Shown here: piece by piece, positions 17,667-26,187 of the stretch
Layout of the letters: each line of letters begins with the position of its first letter
Position numbering within the stretch: position 1 is the first letter of the stretch
NCBI RefSeq assembly: GCF_014212135.1
Contig: NZ_JACJVQ010000008.1
Span: 248,001 to 312,000 of the forward strand
DNA: 64,000 nucleotides
Direction of reading: 5' to 3'
From: Cohnella thailandensis
GTDB lineage: Bacteria; Bacillota; Bacilli; Paenibacillales; Paenibacillaceae
Notes under the pieces: model-generated
What the model was told of the DNA's origin: nothing
The model's database searches: none
Seen by the model: the letters and a program-made list of their open reading frames with translations, nothing else
Translations under genes and position numbers: made by a program

Positions 17667-18528
17667 CTCTTCCTTCCTCCTTGCTAATAGAATCGATTCC
17701 GTAAAATCGCGCCGCTGTGCCGCCCCAGATCGCCTGCTGCTCTTGCCCGCTCAGCATAGCTGTGGCTTGCTCGGTTGCCTCCGCGACTCTCGCGTAACTG
17801 CCTGCCAGATTCGCTACCGGCCAATCGCTTCCGAACATCAGCCTGTTTGGGGTGAACGCTTCTAGGGCGGCCTCGAGGCTCGGCTTCCAATCGTCCGCGC
17901 TCCAGTCGTTCCAGTCGCATGCCGTGTTCAGCCCGGACAGCTTCGCGTACACGTTCGGATAGGCGGCCGCTTGCTTTAGCTGCCTCTCCCATTCGCTCAG
18001 GATACCGTCTCGAATCGGAGGCTTAGCCAGATGGTCGAGAACGAGCTTCAGCTCCGGAACGCGCTCGGCTACCGTCGGAACATGCTTCAGATGGTTGGGA
18101 AAAACGGCCACGACGTCAAAAGGGACATTGTGCTGAGAGAGCAGCTTAAGGCCGTCGATCACGTTCGCTCGGACGAGCCAGTCGGGATCCTCCTCGCCGT
18201 GAATGAGGTGCCGCACCCCTTTGAACTTCGGGCAGCGGGTCAGGCGCTCGAGCTGCTTGGCGGCATCGATCGGCCGCTCCAGCGGCACCCAGCCGACGAC
18301 GCCGGCGATCCAGTCGTGCTCTTCGGCTTGGCGGAGCAGGTACTCCGTTTCTTGCTCGTGATCGGCCGCTTGGACGAGGATGGCTTGGTCGATGCGCGCC
18401 TGGTCCAGAAGCGGCTTTAGCTCCGGCGGCTCGATAGTTCGGTACAGGTCGCCGTCGGACGGGGTCGGCCACTCGTATCGGACTTCGCCGACGTTCCAGA
18501 TGTGGACGTGCGAATCGATGCGGATCAT
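17659..18528 (-). CDS. Amidohydrolase-2 family lactonase, L-fucono/rhamnono-lactonase-like
   Basis: A 289-residue TIM-barrel metal hydrolase. HVH (7-9) is the first metal motif; LDHLAKPP (about 164-171) and FGSDWPV (about 235-241) are hallmarks of the PF04909 group that includes L-fuconolactonase. It would open the lactone formed by the sugar dehydrogenase to the free aldonate. The ATG overlaps the stop of the Zn-dehydrogenase gene (ATGA) with only a weak ribosome site, so translation is probably coupled. Substrate is inferred from the enzyme set. Confidence 0.82.
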   Translation of the reverse strand: MIRIDSHVHIWNVGEVRYEWPTPSDGDLYRTIEPPELKPLLDQARIDQAILVQAADHEQETEYLLRQAEEHDWIAGVVGWVPLERPIDAAKQLERLTRCPKFKGVRHLIHGEEDPDWLVRANVIDGLKLLSQHNVPFDVVAVFPNHLKHVPTVAERVPELKLVLDHLAKPPIRDGILSEWERQLKQAAAYPNVYAKLSGLNTACDWNDWSADDWKPSLEAALEAFTPNRLMFGSDWPVANLAGSYARVAEATEQATAMLSGQEQQAIWGGTAARFYGIDSISKEEGRDG

Positions 18529-19577
18529 GGCTGCAGGTTCGGCTGCTCTGCTTCGGCTTGGGGGTCGCAGCGGAGCAGGATTTTCATGGCGTTGCCTCCG
18601 CCGGTCATAAGCCGGAAGCCTTCCTCCACTCGGTCGAGCGGAAGCACGTCCGTGATGAGCGCCTGGAGCGGAAGCGTTCCTTCGGCGGCGAGCTCGATCG
18701 CGCGGGAGAAGTCCTCGCGCTCATAAACGCGCGCACCGAGCAGGCGCAGCTCGCGCCAGAAGAAGCGGTGCAGGTCGACGGCGGGCGGCTTGCCGAAAAT
18801 GCCGACGACGACGATCCGGCCGCGCGTTCTCGGAAGCTTCGTCATGAGCTCGGCGCCCGATTGCGAGGAGGTAACCTCGAAGACGACGTCCGCTCCGGCA
18901 TTGCCCGTTCGCTCGTTCACGAGCTGCGCGACGTCCGTCTCGAGCGGGGTCACCGTCTCGAAGCCGAGTTTCTCGAGCAGCTCCAGGCGGTGCGGGTTGA
19001 TCTCGGAGACGAGCACGCGGGCTCCTCTCGCTCTCGCGACGAGAGCGATGAGGGCGCCGATCGGGCCTCCGCCGATGACGACGGCATACTCGCCCGGCGC
19101 GACCTCGCCCATGCGCACGTCGTGGCAGGCGACGGCGAGCGGCTCGATCATGGCGGCCAGATCCAGCGGGAGCTGGCCCGGAAGCTTCAGCACCGTGAAG
19201 GCCGGCACGGTCCAGAACGTCTGGAACGCTCCCGGCGTCTCGATGCCGAGGAACTTCAGCTTGTGGCAGATGTGCCCGTGGCCCGCTCCGCAGGCGGGGC
19301 ATTCCCCGCACGGGTGCAGCGGCATGACGGTTACTCTATCGCCCGGCTTCACATTTTCCACGCCCTCGCCGACGTTCTCGACGATGCCCGACATCTCGTG
19401 GCCCATGATCTGCGGCAGCTTGACTCGCTGGTCCATGTGCCCCAAGTAAATATGAAGATCCGTGCCGCAGATCCCTGCGAAAGCGACCCGGATGCGGACC
19501 TCTCCCGGCCCGGGCTTCACTTCTTGCGCCGCGCCTGCGGTCATCGTCTTGTTGCCTTCGTAATAAACGGCTTGCAT
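18525..19577 (-). CDS. Zinc-dependent medium-chain dehydrogenase
   Basis: A 350-residue alcohol/polyol dehydrogenase. Catalytic zinc residues are in GICGTDLH (C37) and GHE (about 59-61). The structural-zinc loop has four cysteines in the CGECPACGAGHGHIC segment (about 91-105). The NAD loop is GGGPIGAL (about 168-175). It resembles sorbitol, threonine and 2,3-butanediol dehydrogenases. In the operon it may oxidise the sugar or a pathway intermediate. If the adjacent oxygenase releases formaldehyde, a dehydrogenase of this class could also help remove it (speculative). AAAGGAGCTG precedes the ATG. Confidence 0.82.
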   Translation of the reverse strand: MQAVYYEGNKTMTAGAAQEVKPGPGEVRIRVAFAGICGTDLHIYLGHMDQRVKLPQIMGHEMSGIVENVGEGVENVKPGDRVTVMPLHPCGECPACGAGHGHICHKLKFLGIETPGAFQTFWTVPAFTVLKLPGQLPLDLAAMIEPLAVACHDVRMGEVAPGEYAVVIGGGPIGALIALVARARGARVLVSEINPHRLELLEKLGFETVTPLETDVAQLVNERTGNAGADVVFEVTSSQSGAELMTKLPRTRGRIVVVGIFGKPPAVDLHRFFWRELRLLGARVYEREDFSRAIELAAEGTLPLQALITDVLPLDRVEEGFRLMTGGGNAMKILLRCDPQAEAEQPNLQP

Positions 19578-19587
19578 GGGGAAGACA

Positions 19588-19690
19588 GCTCCTTTCTCTT
19601 CGTTGCTTCTATATAAATCTTCCAGAGCTATACAAGCTTCTATCCTTCTGAATCTTCTATGCCTTCAAGTTCTTCTAGGCCTTCTAGGTC
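19588..19690. repeat. Short degenerate TTCTAGGCC-like tandem repeat between two catabolic genes
   Basis: The 115-bp gap between the dehydratase and the Zn-dehydrogenase genes contains at least six imperfect copies of a 9-10 bp unit around TTCTaggcC. No coding potential or terminator is evident. Confidence 0.5.
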
Positions 19691-19692
19691 TT

Positions 19693-20769
19693 CTAAACCT
19701 TCGCGTATGCCCGCTTCTCGATCTCTTCCCAGTCGAACGAATAGCCGATCCCCGGCCCTTGCGGCGCGGTGATGTAGCCGTCCTTCTCGACCGGGTAGCC
19801 GAAGCCGACGTTATCCGTTCCCCAGACGAGCACCTCAAAGAACGAATTGTTGTTGATGCCGCAGGCGAGCTGCACGTTCGCCTGATCGCCGCCGTGAATC
19901 TCCGCCTTCATGCCGAAGCTGTCGGCCATGTGCGCGATCCGCAGCGAGCCGGTGATGCCGCCCTTCAGCACCGTTCCGGTGCGGATGCGGTCGCACGCCC
20001 CGTGCACGATGAAGTCGGCCGCGTTGTAGTGGCAGCCGTCCGACGTCTCGGCCGCGAGCACCGGGATCGTCAGCTCGTCGCACAGCTTCTTGTAATTCCA
20101 GATGCTGAATTCTCTCATCGGCTCCTCGTACCAGTGGTAGCCCGCCTGCTCAAGCGACTTGCCGAGATAGATCGAATCGGCAAGGTCGAAGCCGGCGGAG
20201 CCATCGTACATTAGGACGATGTCGTCGCCGACGTGCTTGCGCAGCGCGTGGCACAGCTTCGCGTCCTCCCGGGCGTCGCCCCAAGCGTGCAGCTTGATCG
20301 CCTTGTAGCCCTGCTCCAGGCAATAGTCGGCGACGCGCAAGTATTCCTCCGTCGTGTCATACGTCACGGTGGAAGCGTACGCCTGCACGCGGTCCCGCGA
20401 TCCGCCGAGCAATTGATAAAGCGGCATGCCGGCCTTCTTGGCGGTGATGTCCCACAGCGCCACGTCCGGCAAGCCCATGTAATAGATCTGGAACTCCTCC
20501 GCCCGGTCGAGCTCCCACATCTCGTGCCAAAGCTGCTCCTTCAGCAGCGGATCGCGCCCGATCAGCAGCTCCTTCAGCCTGCGCTGCGTATAGTCGACGG
20601 TCATCAGCCCGCGCTGCGCGACGGCGACGCCCTCGATGCCTTCGTCGGTGATGATCCGGAGAATGCCCATCTCGTTCAGGTGGGACCCCGCCGGCAGCCC
20701 CTTCCGCCACTTGAACGGCGTGCCGGGCGGCTGCTTGACGGCGTACGCTTTGACGTCTACGATCTTCAT
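19693..20769 (-). CDS. Enolase-superfamily sugar-acid dehydratase (mandelate racemase subgroup)
   Basis: A 358-residue enzyme with an N-terminal capping domain and a barrel. The acid/base motif K159-L-H161 lies at the KxK/KxH position; metal ligands are D189, E215 and E241, with H292 on the opposite face. It would dehydrate an aldonate (L-fuconate or L-rhamnonate type) to a 2-keto-3-deoxy acid. Length suits the family. GGAGGACAACGAG precedes the ATG. It is the first gene after the 52-bp repeat array and leads the oxygenase-containing part of the cluster. Several acid-sugar dehydratases share this pattern, so the exact substrate is open. Confidence 0.85.
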   Translation of the reverse strand: MKIVDVKAYAVKQPPGTPFKWRKGLPAGSHLNEMGILRIITDEGIEGVAVAQRGLMTVDYTQRRLKELLIGRDPLLKEQLWHEMWELDRAEEFQIYYMGLPDVALWDITAKKAGMPLYQLLGGSRDRVQAYASTVTYDTTEEYLRVADYCLEQGYKAIKLHAWGDAREDAKLCHALRKHVGDDIVLMYDGSAGFDLADSIYLGKSLEQAGYHWYEEPMREFSIWNYKKLCDELTIPVLAAETSDGCHYNAADFIVHGACDRIRTGTVLKGGITGSLRIAHMADSFGMKAEIHGGDQANVQLACGINNNSFFEVLVWGTDNVGFGYPVEKDGYITAPQGPGIGYSFDWEEIEKRAYAKV

Positions 20770-20889
20770 CTCGTTGTCCTCCTAAGTTCGGGTTAGCTGG
20801 TTCGTCGATTCGAAGCGCGGCATGGTGCCCGAGTAACTTGGGTTTGGATGGGGGGAGCGGCTGCGTGGAGGTTGGAGTGTGAAGGAGTC

Positions 20890-21454
20890 GTTAGTCGATT
20901 TTTTCGACTATCGGCGGCCCCTAGGCGCTCCCGTGCGGTGCGTTAGTCGATTTTTTCGACTATCGGCGGTCCTCCGGCGCTCCCGGGCGGTCCGTTAGTC
21001 GATTTTTTCGACTATCGGTGGCCCTCCGGCGCTCCCGGGCGGTGCGTTAGTCGAATTTTTCGACTATCGGCAGCCCCCCCGGCGCTCCTCGGAAGTCCGT
21101 TAGTCGATTTTTTCGACTATCGGCGGCCCTTCGGCGCTCCTGGGCGGTCCGTTAGTCGATTTTTCCGACTATCGGCGGCCTTTCTGCGCTCCTTGGCGGC
21201 GTGTTAGTCGATTTTTTCGACTATCGGCGGCCCCTCGGCGCTCCCGTGCGGTGCGTTAGTCGATTTTTTCGACTATCGGCGGCGCTCCGGCGCTCTTGGG
21301 CGGTGCGTTAGTCGATTTTTTCGACTATCGGCGGCCCTTCGGCGCTCCCGGGCGGTTCGTTAGTCGATTTTTTCGACTATCGGCGGCCCTTCGGCGCTCC
21401 CGGGCGGTTCGTTAGTCGATTTTTTCGACTATCGGCGGCCCTTCGGCGCTCCCG
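20890..21454. repeat. Eleven tandem copies of a 52-bp hairpin repeat
   Basis: Copies begin at 20890, 20942, 20994, 21046, 21099, 21151, 21203, 21255, 21307, 21359 and 21411 (period 52, once 53). Each holds a perfect 7-bp hairpin, TAGTCGA-TTTTT-TCGACTA, then a GC-rich half around CGGCGGCCC and GGCGCTCCCGGGCGG. Copy 4 has TAGTCGAA...TTCGACTA, which keeps pairing; copy 6 has one mismatch. It fills most of the 742-bp gap between the SDR and the dehydratase genes and would be transcribed if the cluster is read through. Flanks 20770-20889 and 21455-21511 show no gene. All units are alike, so it is not a CRISPR array. Confidence 0.95.
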
Positions 21455-21511
21455 AATGCTCTTGAAGCCCGCCGTTATGGCGATTCTCGCCACATCTCCC
21501 CCGCGCTCCGC

Positions 21512-22285
21512 CTAGCTAACCCCGATGTTGTACCCGCCGTCGATCGGGATGACGGCGCCGTTGATCCAGGATGCGCCCGAGCCGCACAGGTAGAGCACGG
21601 CGTCGGCGATCTGCTCCGGCAAGCCCATGAACGGCTTCGCCTTCTCCGCGTCGGCCAGCCGCTGGGCTTCCGCCGGGTCCTCATACATCTGATGGAACCA
21701 TGCATCGATGAGCGGAGTGGCGACGCCGCCAGGCATGAGCGTATTCACGCGGATGCCCTTCTCCCGAAGGTCCAGCGCCAGGCCGCGCGTCATGTGGTTC
21801 AGGCTCGCTTTGATCGAGTCGTAAACCACGTTGCCCGGCTTGTTGAGCGTGCCGTTGATCGAGCCGACGTTGACGACGGCTCCTTTGTTCTCCGTCAGCC
21901 ATGGCAGCGCCGTCTGCACCAAGAAGAAAGGAGTCTTCAGGTTCACTTGAAACAAGCGGTTCCAGTCGTCCTGCTCGATCTCCTCGATCGGCTTGTTGCA
22001 GACGAGCGCGGCGTTGTTCACGATATAGTCGATTCGCCCGAAAACCCCGATCGTCTCGCCGACCAGCCTAAGCGGAGCGCCCGTGTCCAGCAGGTCCGCT
22101 TGCACGAACAGCGCTTCGCCGCCGGCCGCGCGAATCTCCTCCACGGTCTGCTCGCCCGCTTCCCGGTTCCGGCCGTGGATGACCGTCCGCACGCCGAGCG
22201 CCGAGAACTTCTCCGCCACCGCCTTGCCGATCCCGCTCGTGGAGCCCGTCACGATCGCCACTTTGTCCTGCCAATCCGTACTCAT
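21512..22285 (-). CDS. SDR oxidoreductase, candidate deoxysugar dehydrogenase
   Basis: A 257-residue classical short-chain dehydrogenase. The coenzyme loop is TGSTSGIG (13-20), with NNA (90-92) and catalytic S142, Y155, K159. It ends with an SDR-typical IDGGYN segment. With a second SDR encoded 3 kb upstream, this one may oxidise the free sugar to lactone or a later keto-deoxy acid; the sequence alone does not say which. GAAGGAGAGG precedes the ATG. About 130 bp separate it from the mutarotase gene. Confidence 0.8.
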   Translation of the reverse strand: MSTDWQDKVAIVTGSTSGIGKAVAEKFSALGVRTVIHGRNREAGEQTVEEIRAAGGEALFVQADLLDTGAPLRLVGETIGVFGRIDYIVNNAALVCNKPIEEIEQDDWNRLFQVNLKTPFFLVQTALPWLTENKGAVVNVGSINGTLNKPGNVVYDSIKASLNHMTRGLALDLREKGIRVNTLMPGGVATPLIDAWFHQMYEDPAEAQRLADAEKAKPFMGLPEQIADAVLYLCGSGASWINGAVIPIDGGYNIGVS

Positions 22286-22418
22286 GCTGTGTCCTCTCCT
22301 TCTTCAACTAACCTTGCTTCCGTGTTGCCCATCGGAGGGGAGCCGAAGGGAGAAGTCTAATGAGGAATTGCCCCCTAGAGTTAGCCCTGGAGAAAATCCT
22401 GGGATTTCACTCCCAAGC

Positions 22419-22775
22419 TCAGTCCTCCCTTACTCCTCCCCATTCCTCTACCTCCAGCTCCGCCGCCTTATGGATATGGTCATCCAGCTTATAGATCAGC
22501 GGAATCTCCTTCCAACTCTCCGCGAAACAATCGCCGGTGCGAAGCTCCCACTCCCGCTCTGCTTCCTCGCGAACGATCCGCCCCTCGATCTCCCGATCGG
22601 GATCGACGTCCCACGCCATAATCAACGTCAGGCCCGAACGGTAGATGTCCAAGTGAACGAAGCCTTTGTCCCGAAGCTGCGCCGCGATCTCCGCCGGCTG
22701 CTCCGCATGCAGGCGTTCGTATTCCTCCGCCCGATCGGGCTTCAAAGCCGCCATCCAAAGCGATCTTCTCCTCAT
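22419..22775 (-). CDS. L-rhamnose mutarotase family protein
   Basis: A 118-residue ferredoxin-like-fold protein of the RhaM/FucU-type mutarotase group. Features include a starting beta strand (SLWMAALKPDRAEEY), a central HLDIYRSGLTLIMAWD strand pair (about 41-56) and a late ESWKEIPLIYKLD strand. It interconverts sugar anomers and is a good pointer that the cluster handles a 6-deoxy-L-sugar. GAAGGAGCG lies 5 nt from the ATG. Confidence 0.8.
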   Translation of the reverse strand: MRRRSLWMAALKPDRAEEYERLHAEQPAEIAAQLRDKGFVHLDIYRSGLTLIMAWDVDPDREIEGRIVREEAEREWELRTGDCFAESWKEIPLIYKLDDHIHKAAELEVEEWGGVRED

Positions 22776-22800
22776 CTAACGCTCCTTCAACCCGATTTTT

Positions 22801-22852
22801 GAGAATAGAAAAACCGGCAGAGCCCTGATGAAGGCTATGGGACTCTGCCGGT
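22801..22852 (-). terminator. Terminator downstream of the sugar-binding protein gene
   Basis: Perfect 10-bp arms ACCGGCAGAG (22813-22822) and CTCTGCCGGT (22843-22852). On the minus strand the stem is followed by TTTTTCTATT. Confidence 0.85.
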
Positions 22853-22910
22853 CTGCTGTTTGCTCACGCGGGTGCTCGGTTGGCTAAGATTGGGGAAGTC
22901 GGCTGTCTTG

Positions 22911-23040
22911 CCGCGCTCTCGAGCACCTTCTTCGCGTCCATGCCCCGCTCCTCTCACGGCCAAGCCGGATCCTTCGCCGCTTGAGCTTGGTCCGCCCTGC
23001 GCTTATCCGCGCTCTCGAGCACCTTCTTCGCGTCCATGCC
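22911..23040. repeat. 34-bp direct repeat spanning the 3' end of the sugar-binding protein gene
   Basis: The 34 bp at 23007-23040, which encode residues near GMDAKKVLESA of the binding protein, recur exactly at 22911-22944, beyond its stop codon (offset 96 bp). The second copy looks like a partial duplication left after the gene end. Confidence 0.8.
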
Positions 23041-24327
23041 GCCGCTGATCATCGCGCTCATGTCCTTGCCGATGTCCATCCATTGCGGGTTCACGTACTT
23101 GGCGGTCATCTGCAGGCCGGAGCCTTGCTTCGCTCCGTACGTATCGAAGAACTTCTGCTGCTCCTCGGTGAAGCGGCCTTCGATGCCCTCGAAGTTCAGG
23201 GCCAGGAAGCGGGGCTCGTTATCCAGGAAGTATTGCAGGTTCTCCTGCTGCGTCAGGAACGCGAAATACTGCTTCGCTTCTTCGATATGGCTCGAGCCGG
23301 AGTAGATGAACTTGCTCGGCGCCGCCGGGGCGATGTTCATGATCTGGTTGTCCGCGAGCGGGATCGGGAAGTAGCCGAAGGAGGTCGCCTTCGTCTCCGG
23401 GAACGCCGCTTCGATCGTCGCCGGAAGGCCCAGGTTGTGCAGCGTCATCGCGAACTTGCCGCTCGCCATGTTCTTCTCCGTGTCCGCGAACGTGTTGGAG
23501 AAGTAGCTGTCGCCCATGAAGCCCTTCTTCACGAGCTCGCCGAATTGGGTCAGCGCCTGTTCCATGATCGGAACGTCCGCCAGCTTGATCTCGTTGTTGT
23601 TCAGCTTGTCGACGAGACCCGGATTCGCTTCCTCGAACTTAGGCCCGATCTCCGGGAACCAGAGCACGTGGTGCCAGCCGTCCGAGACCGGCTCGTAGAT
23701 CGGCGTGATGCCGGCGTTCTTGATCGCTTCGCAGACGGCCAGGAATTCGGCATACGTCTTCGGCACCTGCAGGTTCAACTTGCTGAAAATATCCTTGTTA
23801 TAAACGACGTAATAGTCATAAGTCGGATCCCAGATCGTAAGCGCATACACTTTGTCGTTCCAGGTGGCCTGCTCGAGGAAAAGCTTGTTCTCCCGCTTCA
23901 CCCACTCTTCGTTCGTCAGGTCCACGGCGTTCTTCTCGACGTCGTACAGCGGACCCAGGTCGAACTTGCCGTCTTGGCCGCCGAAGATGTCGGGGGCTTC
24001 CTTCGTGTTCAGCTTCACCTTGAGCAGGTTCTGGTACTGGTCGGCCGGCACGATCTGGTAGTCGATGTGGATGCCCGTCTGCTCCTCGAACTTCTTGGCG
24101 AGCTGCATCTCGGACTCCTTGATCCAATCCTGGCTGGCCATATAGGTCAGCGTTACCTTCTCCTTCGGCTTCTCCGAGGCCGGAGCCGAGGACGAGGCCG
24201 AAGCGCCGCCGCTAGCCGAGGGCGATGCCGGAGACGCGTTGCCGCCGTTGTCGTTATTGCCTCCGCAAGCCGCAAGAAGTCCCGTTGTCATTCCGATTAC
24301 TGCCAAAGTGCCAAGCGTTTTTTTCAT
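22954..24327 (-). CDS. Sugar ABC transporter substrate-binding lipoprotein (CUT1)
   Basis: A 457-residue family 1 extracellular solute-binding protein. The lipobox is LLAACGG (Cys near 21), followed by a Ser/Ala/Pro/Gly linker (about 25-55). The mature part has the usual YMASQDW strand, a TYAEFLAVCEAI helix and a VNPQWMDIGKDM segment near the end. The ATG at 24327 follows AAAGGGG; an ATG 24 nt earlier lacks a ribosome site. It lies downstream of two permease genes, with an SDR and an FAH hydrolase gene between, an uncommon order that ties the transporter to the catabolic enzymes. Confidence 0.9.
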   Translation of the reverse strand: MKKTLGTLAVIGMTTGLLAACGGNNDNGGNASPASPSASGGASASSSAPASEKPKEKVTLTYMASQDWIKESEMQLAKKFEEQTGIHIDYQIVPADQYQNLLKVKLNTKEAPDIFGGQDGKFDLGPLYDVEKNAVDLTNEEWVKRENKLFLEQATWNDKVYALTIWDPTYDYYVVYNKDIFSKLNLQVPKTYAEFLAVCEAIKNAGITPIYEPVSDGWHHVLWFPEIGPKFEEANPGLVDKLNNNEIKLADVPIMEQALTQFGELVKKGFMGDSYFSNTFADTEKNMASGKFAMTLHNLGLPATIEAAFPETKATSFGYFPIPLADNQIMNIAPAAPSKFIYSGSSHIEEAKQYFAFLTQQENLQYFLDNEPRFLALNFEGIEGRFTEEQQKFFDTYGAKQGSGLQMTAKYVNPQWMDIGKDMSAMISGGMDAKKVLESADKRRADQAQAAKDPAWP

Positions 24328-24353
24328 CGGATGCAATCCCCTTTTGGTCATTG

Positions 24354-24367
24354 TTAATACGCTTACA
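24354..24367 (-). promoter_or_regulatory. cre-like site upstream of the sugar-binding protein gene
   Basis: TGTAAGCGTATTAA on the minus strand fits the CcpA consensus TGWAARCGYTWNCW at 12 of 14 positions. Located 27 bp upstream of the ATG. Confidence 0.55.
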
Positions 24368-24472
24368 TTGTAAAATAAAGATATTTAAGTAAAAATGCAT
24401 ATATCCGGCTTCCTTTTTGCACTTTCTTTACTCTTGAGAGGGGAGCCGTGCCCCCCCTCCTTAGAGATTGCC

Positions 24473-25369
24473 CTACCCATCCGCCCGCATCACGTTCGTC
24501 AGCTTGCCGAGCCCTTCGATCTCGATCGTCACCGTGTCCCCGTCCTTCAGGTAAACCTGCTTCTCCGGCGGATACCCGAGCACGACTCCCTCCGGCGTTC
24601 CCGTCAGAATCAAGTCTCCCGGCTCCAGCGTCATGTGGCGGGAGATGTAGCTGATCACTTCGTCGCAGGGGAAAATCATATCGGACGTCGAGGAGCTCTG
24701 GCGAACTTCCCCGTTCACCGTGCAGGAGATCGCCAGCGCGTTCGGGTTCGGGATCTCGTCCGCCGTCGCCACGAACGGGCCGATCGGCGCGAAGCCGTCG
24801 CACGTCTTCCCCAGCATCCACTGCGCGGTGCGCATTTGCAGGTCGCGCGCGGACAGGTCGTTCGCGTTGCAGTAGCCGAACACGTAATCGAGCGCCTCCT
24901 CGCGGGAGACGTTCTTCGCTCTCTTGCCGATGACGATCGCGAGCTCGGCCTCGTAATCCACCTTATCCGTCACGGCAACCGGAAGAGGAACGTCCTCCCC
25001 TTCGGCCGCCAAAGCGTTCGCGAACTTGTTGAACAGGATCGGATACTCCGGAATCGGGGCGTTCGTCTCCTCCGCGTGCTTGCGGTAGTTCAGGCCGACG
25101 CAGATGATCTTCTGCGGGTCTGAGACGCACGGCGCATAAACGAGCGAAGCTTCGTCAAGCGTCTCCGCGCGCCCTTCCGTCTCTCCAACCAGCTTCCGCA
25201 ACGCCGCCAGCGCTGCCGCTCCGCCATCCAGCGCCTCGCGCATCGTCGTCGGGACCGAGCCCGCCTCCAAACCCGCCACTTCCGACATCGCCTCTACGCT
25301 CGCGATTCCTTTTGCCGTCCGAACCGCTAGCCGTACCTCTTCCCCGTGCTTATATTGCAATAGTTTCAT
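24473..25369 (-). CDS. Fumarylacetoacetate hydrolase family protein, candidate 2,4-diketo-3-deoxy-acid hydrolase
   Basis: A 298-residue FAH-family enzyme with the metal-site segments KIICVGLNYRKHAEE (about 108-122) and DYEAELAIVIGKR (about 154-166), and the LTGTPEGV loop near 253-260. In non-phosphorylative L-fucose/L-rhamnose oxidation an FAH-family enzyme splits 2,4-diketo-3-deoxy-fuconate to pyruvate and lactate, which fits the neighbouring SDR (upstream, same strand, 31 bp gap). AGGAGAGATAG precedes the ATG. Confidence 0.85.
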   Translation of the reverse strand: MKLLQYKHGEEVRLAVRTAKGIASVEAMSEVAGLEAGSVPTTMREALDGGAAALAALRKLVGETEGRAETLDEASLVYAPCVSDPQKIICVGLNYRKHAEETNAPIPEYPILFNKFANALAAEGEDVPLPVAVTDKVDYEAELAIVIGKRAKNVSREEALDYVFGYCNANDLSARDLQMRTAQWMLGKTCDGFAPIGPFVATADEIPNPNALAISCTVNGEVRQSSSTSDMIFPCDEVISYISRHMTLEPGDLILTGTPEGVVLGYPPEKQVYLKDGDTVTIEIEGLGKLTNVMRADG

Positions 25370-25400
25370 TTCCTATCTCTCCTTGTCCGCCTAATCTCCG

Positions 25401-26174
25401 TTACGCATTCTTGCCGAAAACAACGCCGCCATCCACATACAGAGGGGAACCCATCACGAAGCTCGATTCGTCCGACGCCAGGAACAAGGCGGCCTTCGCC
25501 ACGTCCTCGGGACGGCCGAGCTCCTCGCTCAGCTGCCGCTTCTTAATCGAGCCGAACGCCTCCTCCGGATCGCTGTACGAGCTCTTCAGGTACCCCTCGA
25601 CGAACGGGGTCAGGATCGTCCCCGGCAGCAAAGCATTCACTCGAATCCCGTACGAGGCGTAATCGACCTGCATCGCCTTCGTCAGCGCCAGGACGGCTCC
25701 CTTCGTCGCGGAATAGACCGCCCTCCGGGACAAGCCCATCTCCGCCGCGCACGAGGACATATTGATGATCGATCCGCTTCGCCGCTCCATCATGGACGGG
25801 ATCGCGTACCTATTCAGCAAGTATACACCTCTCAGGTTAACGCGCACGACCTTGTCCCACTCGTCCGGCTCGGTCTCGTGGATCGCCCCGACGCCGCTGA
25901 TGCCCGCGTTGTTGAACAGCACGTCGATCCGTCCGAACCTCTCCAGCACCGTCCCGACCGCGGCCTTGACCGACTTTTCCTCGCCGACGTCCAGCTCGAC
26001 GAAGAACGCTTCGCCGCCCGCTTGCCGGATCTCCTCCGCGACCGCCTCGCCGGCCTCGACGTTGCGATCGCCGATGACGACCGTCGCTCCCTCTTGAGCG
26101 AATAGCAGCGCGGACGCTCTCCCGATGCCGGAGCCGGCTCCCGATATGAACGCGATTTTGCCCGATAGTCTCAT
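25401..26174 (-). CDS. SDR oxidoreductase, candidate 2-keto-3-deoxy-L-fuconate 4-dehydrogenase
   Basis: A 257-residue short-chain dehydrogenase. The coenzyme loop is SGAGSGIG (11-18), with NNAG (88-91), a serine at 140-141, Y154 and K158, and a C-terminal YVDGG. It is paired with the FAH hydrolase gene, as in known clusters where the SDR makes the 2,4-diketo acid that the hydrolase cleaves. AAGGAGGAACGACAC precedes the ATG, which comes directly after the permease gene (13 bp). Confidence 0.82.
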   Translation of the reverse strand: MRLSGKIAFISGAGSGIGRASALLFAQEGATVVIGDRNVEAGEAVAEEIRQAGGEAFFVELDVGEEKSVKAAVGTVLERFGRIDVLFNNAGISGVGAIHETEPDEWDKVVRVNLRGVYLLNRYAIPSMMERRSGSIINMSSCAAEMGLSRRAVYSATKGAVLALTKAMQVDYASYGIRVNALLPGTILTPFVEGYLKSSYSDPEEAFGSIKKRQLSEELGRPEDVAKAALFLASDESSFVMGSPLYVDGGVVFGKNA

Positions 26175-26187
26175 GTGTCGTTCCTCC

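Noticed and set aside
20890-21454. Possible CRISPR array
   Set aside because: The whole 52-bp unit is conserved, with no unique spacers, and no cas genes are present. The same applies to the array at 60041.
24328-24351. Earlier ATG for the first sugar-binding protein
   Set aside because: No ribosome site; it would extend the signal peptide by eight residues. AAAGGGG points to the ATG at 24327.
24432-24462. GC-rich hairpin between the FAH hydrolase and the binding-protein gene as terminator
   Set aside because: Imperfect stem and no T-run. Read-through into the binding-protein gene remains possible.
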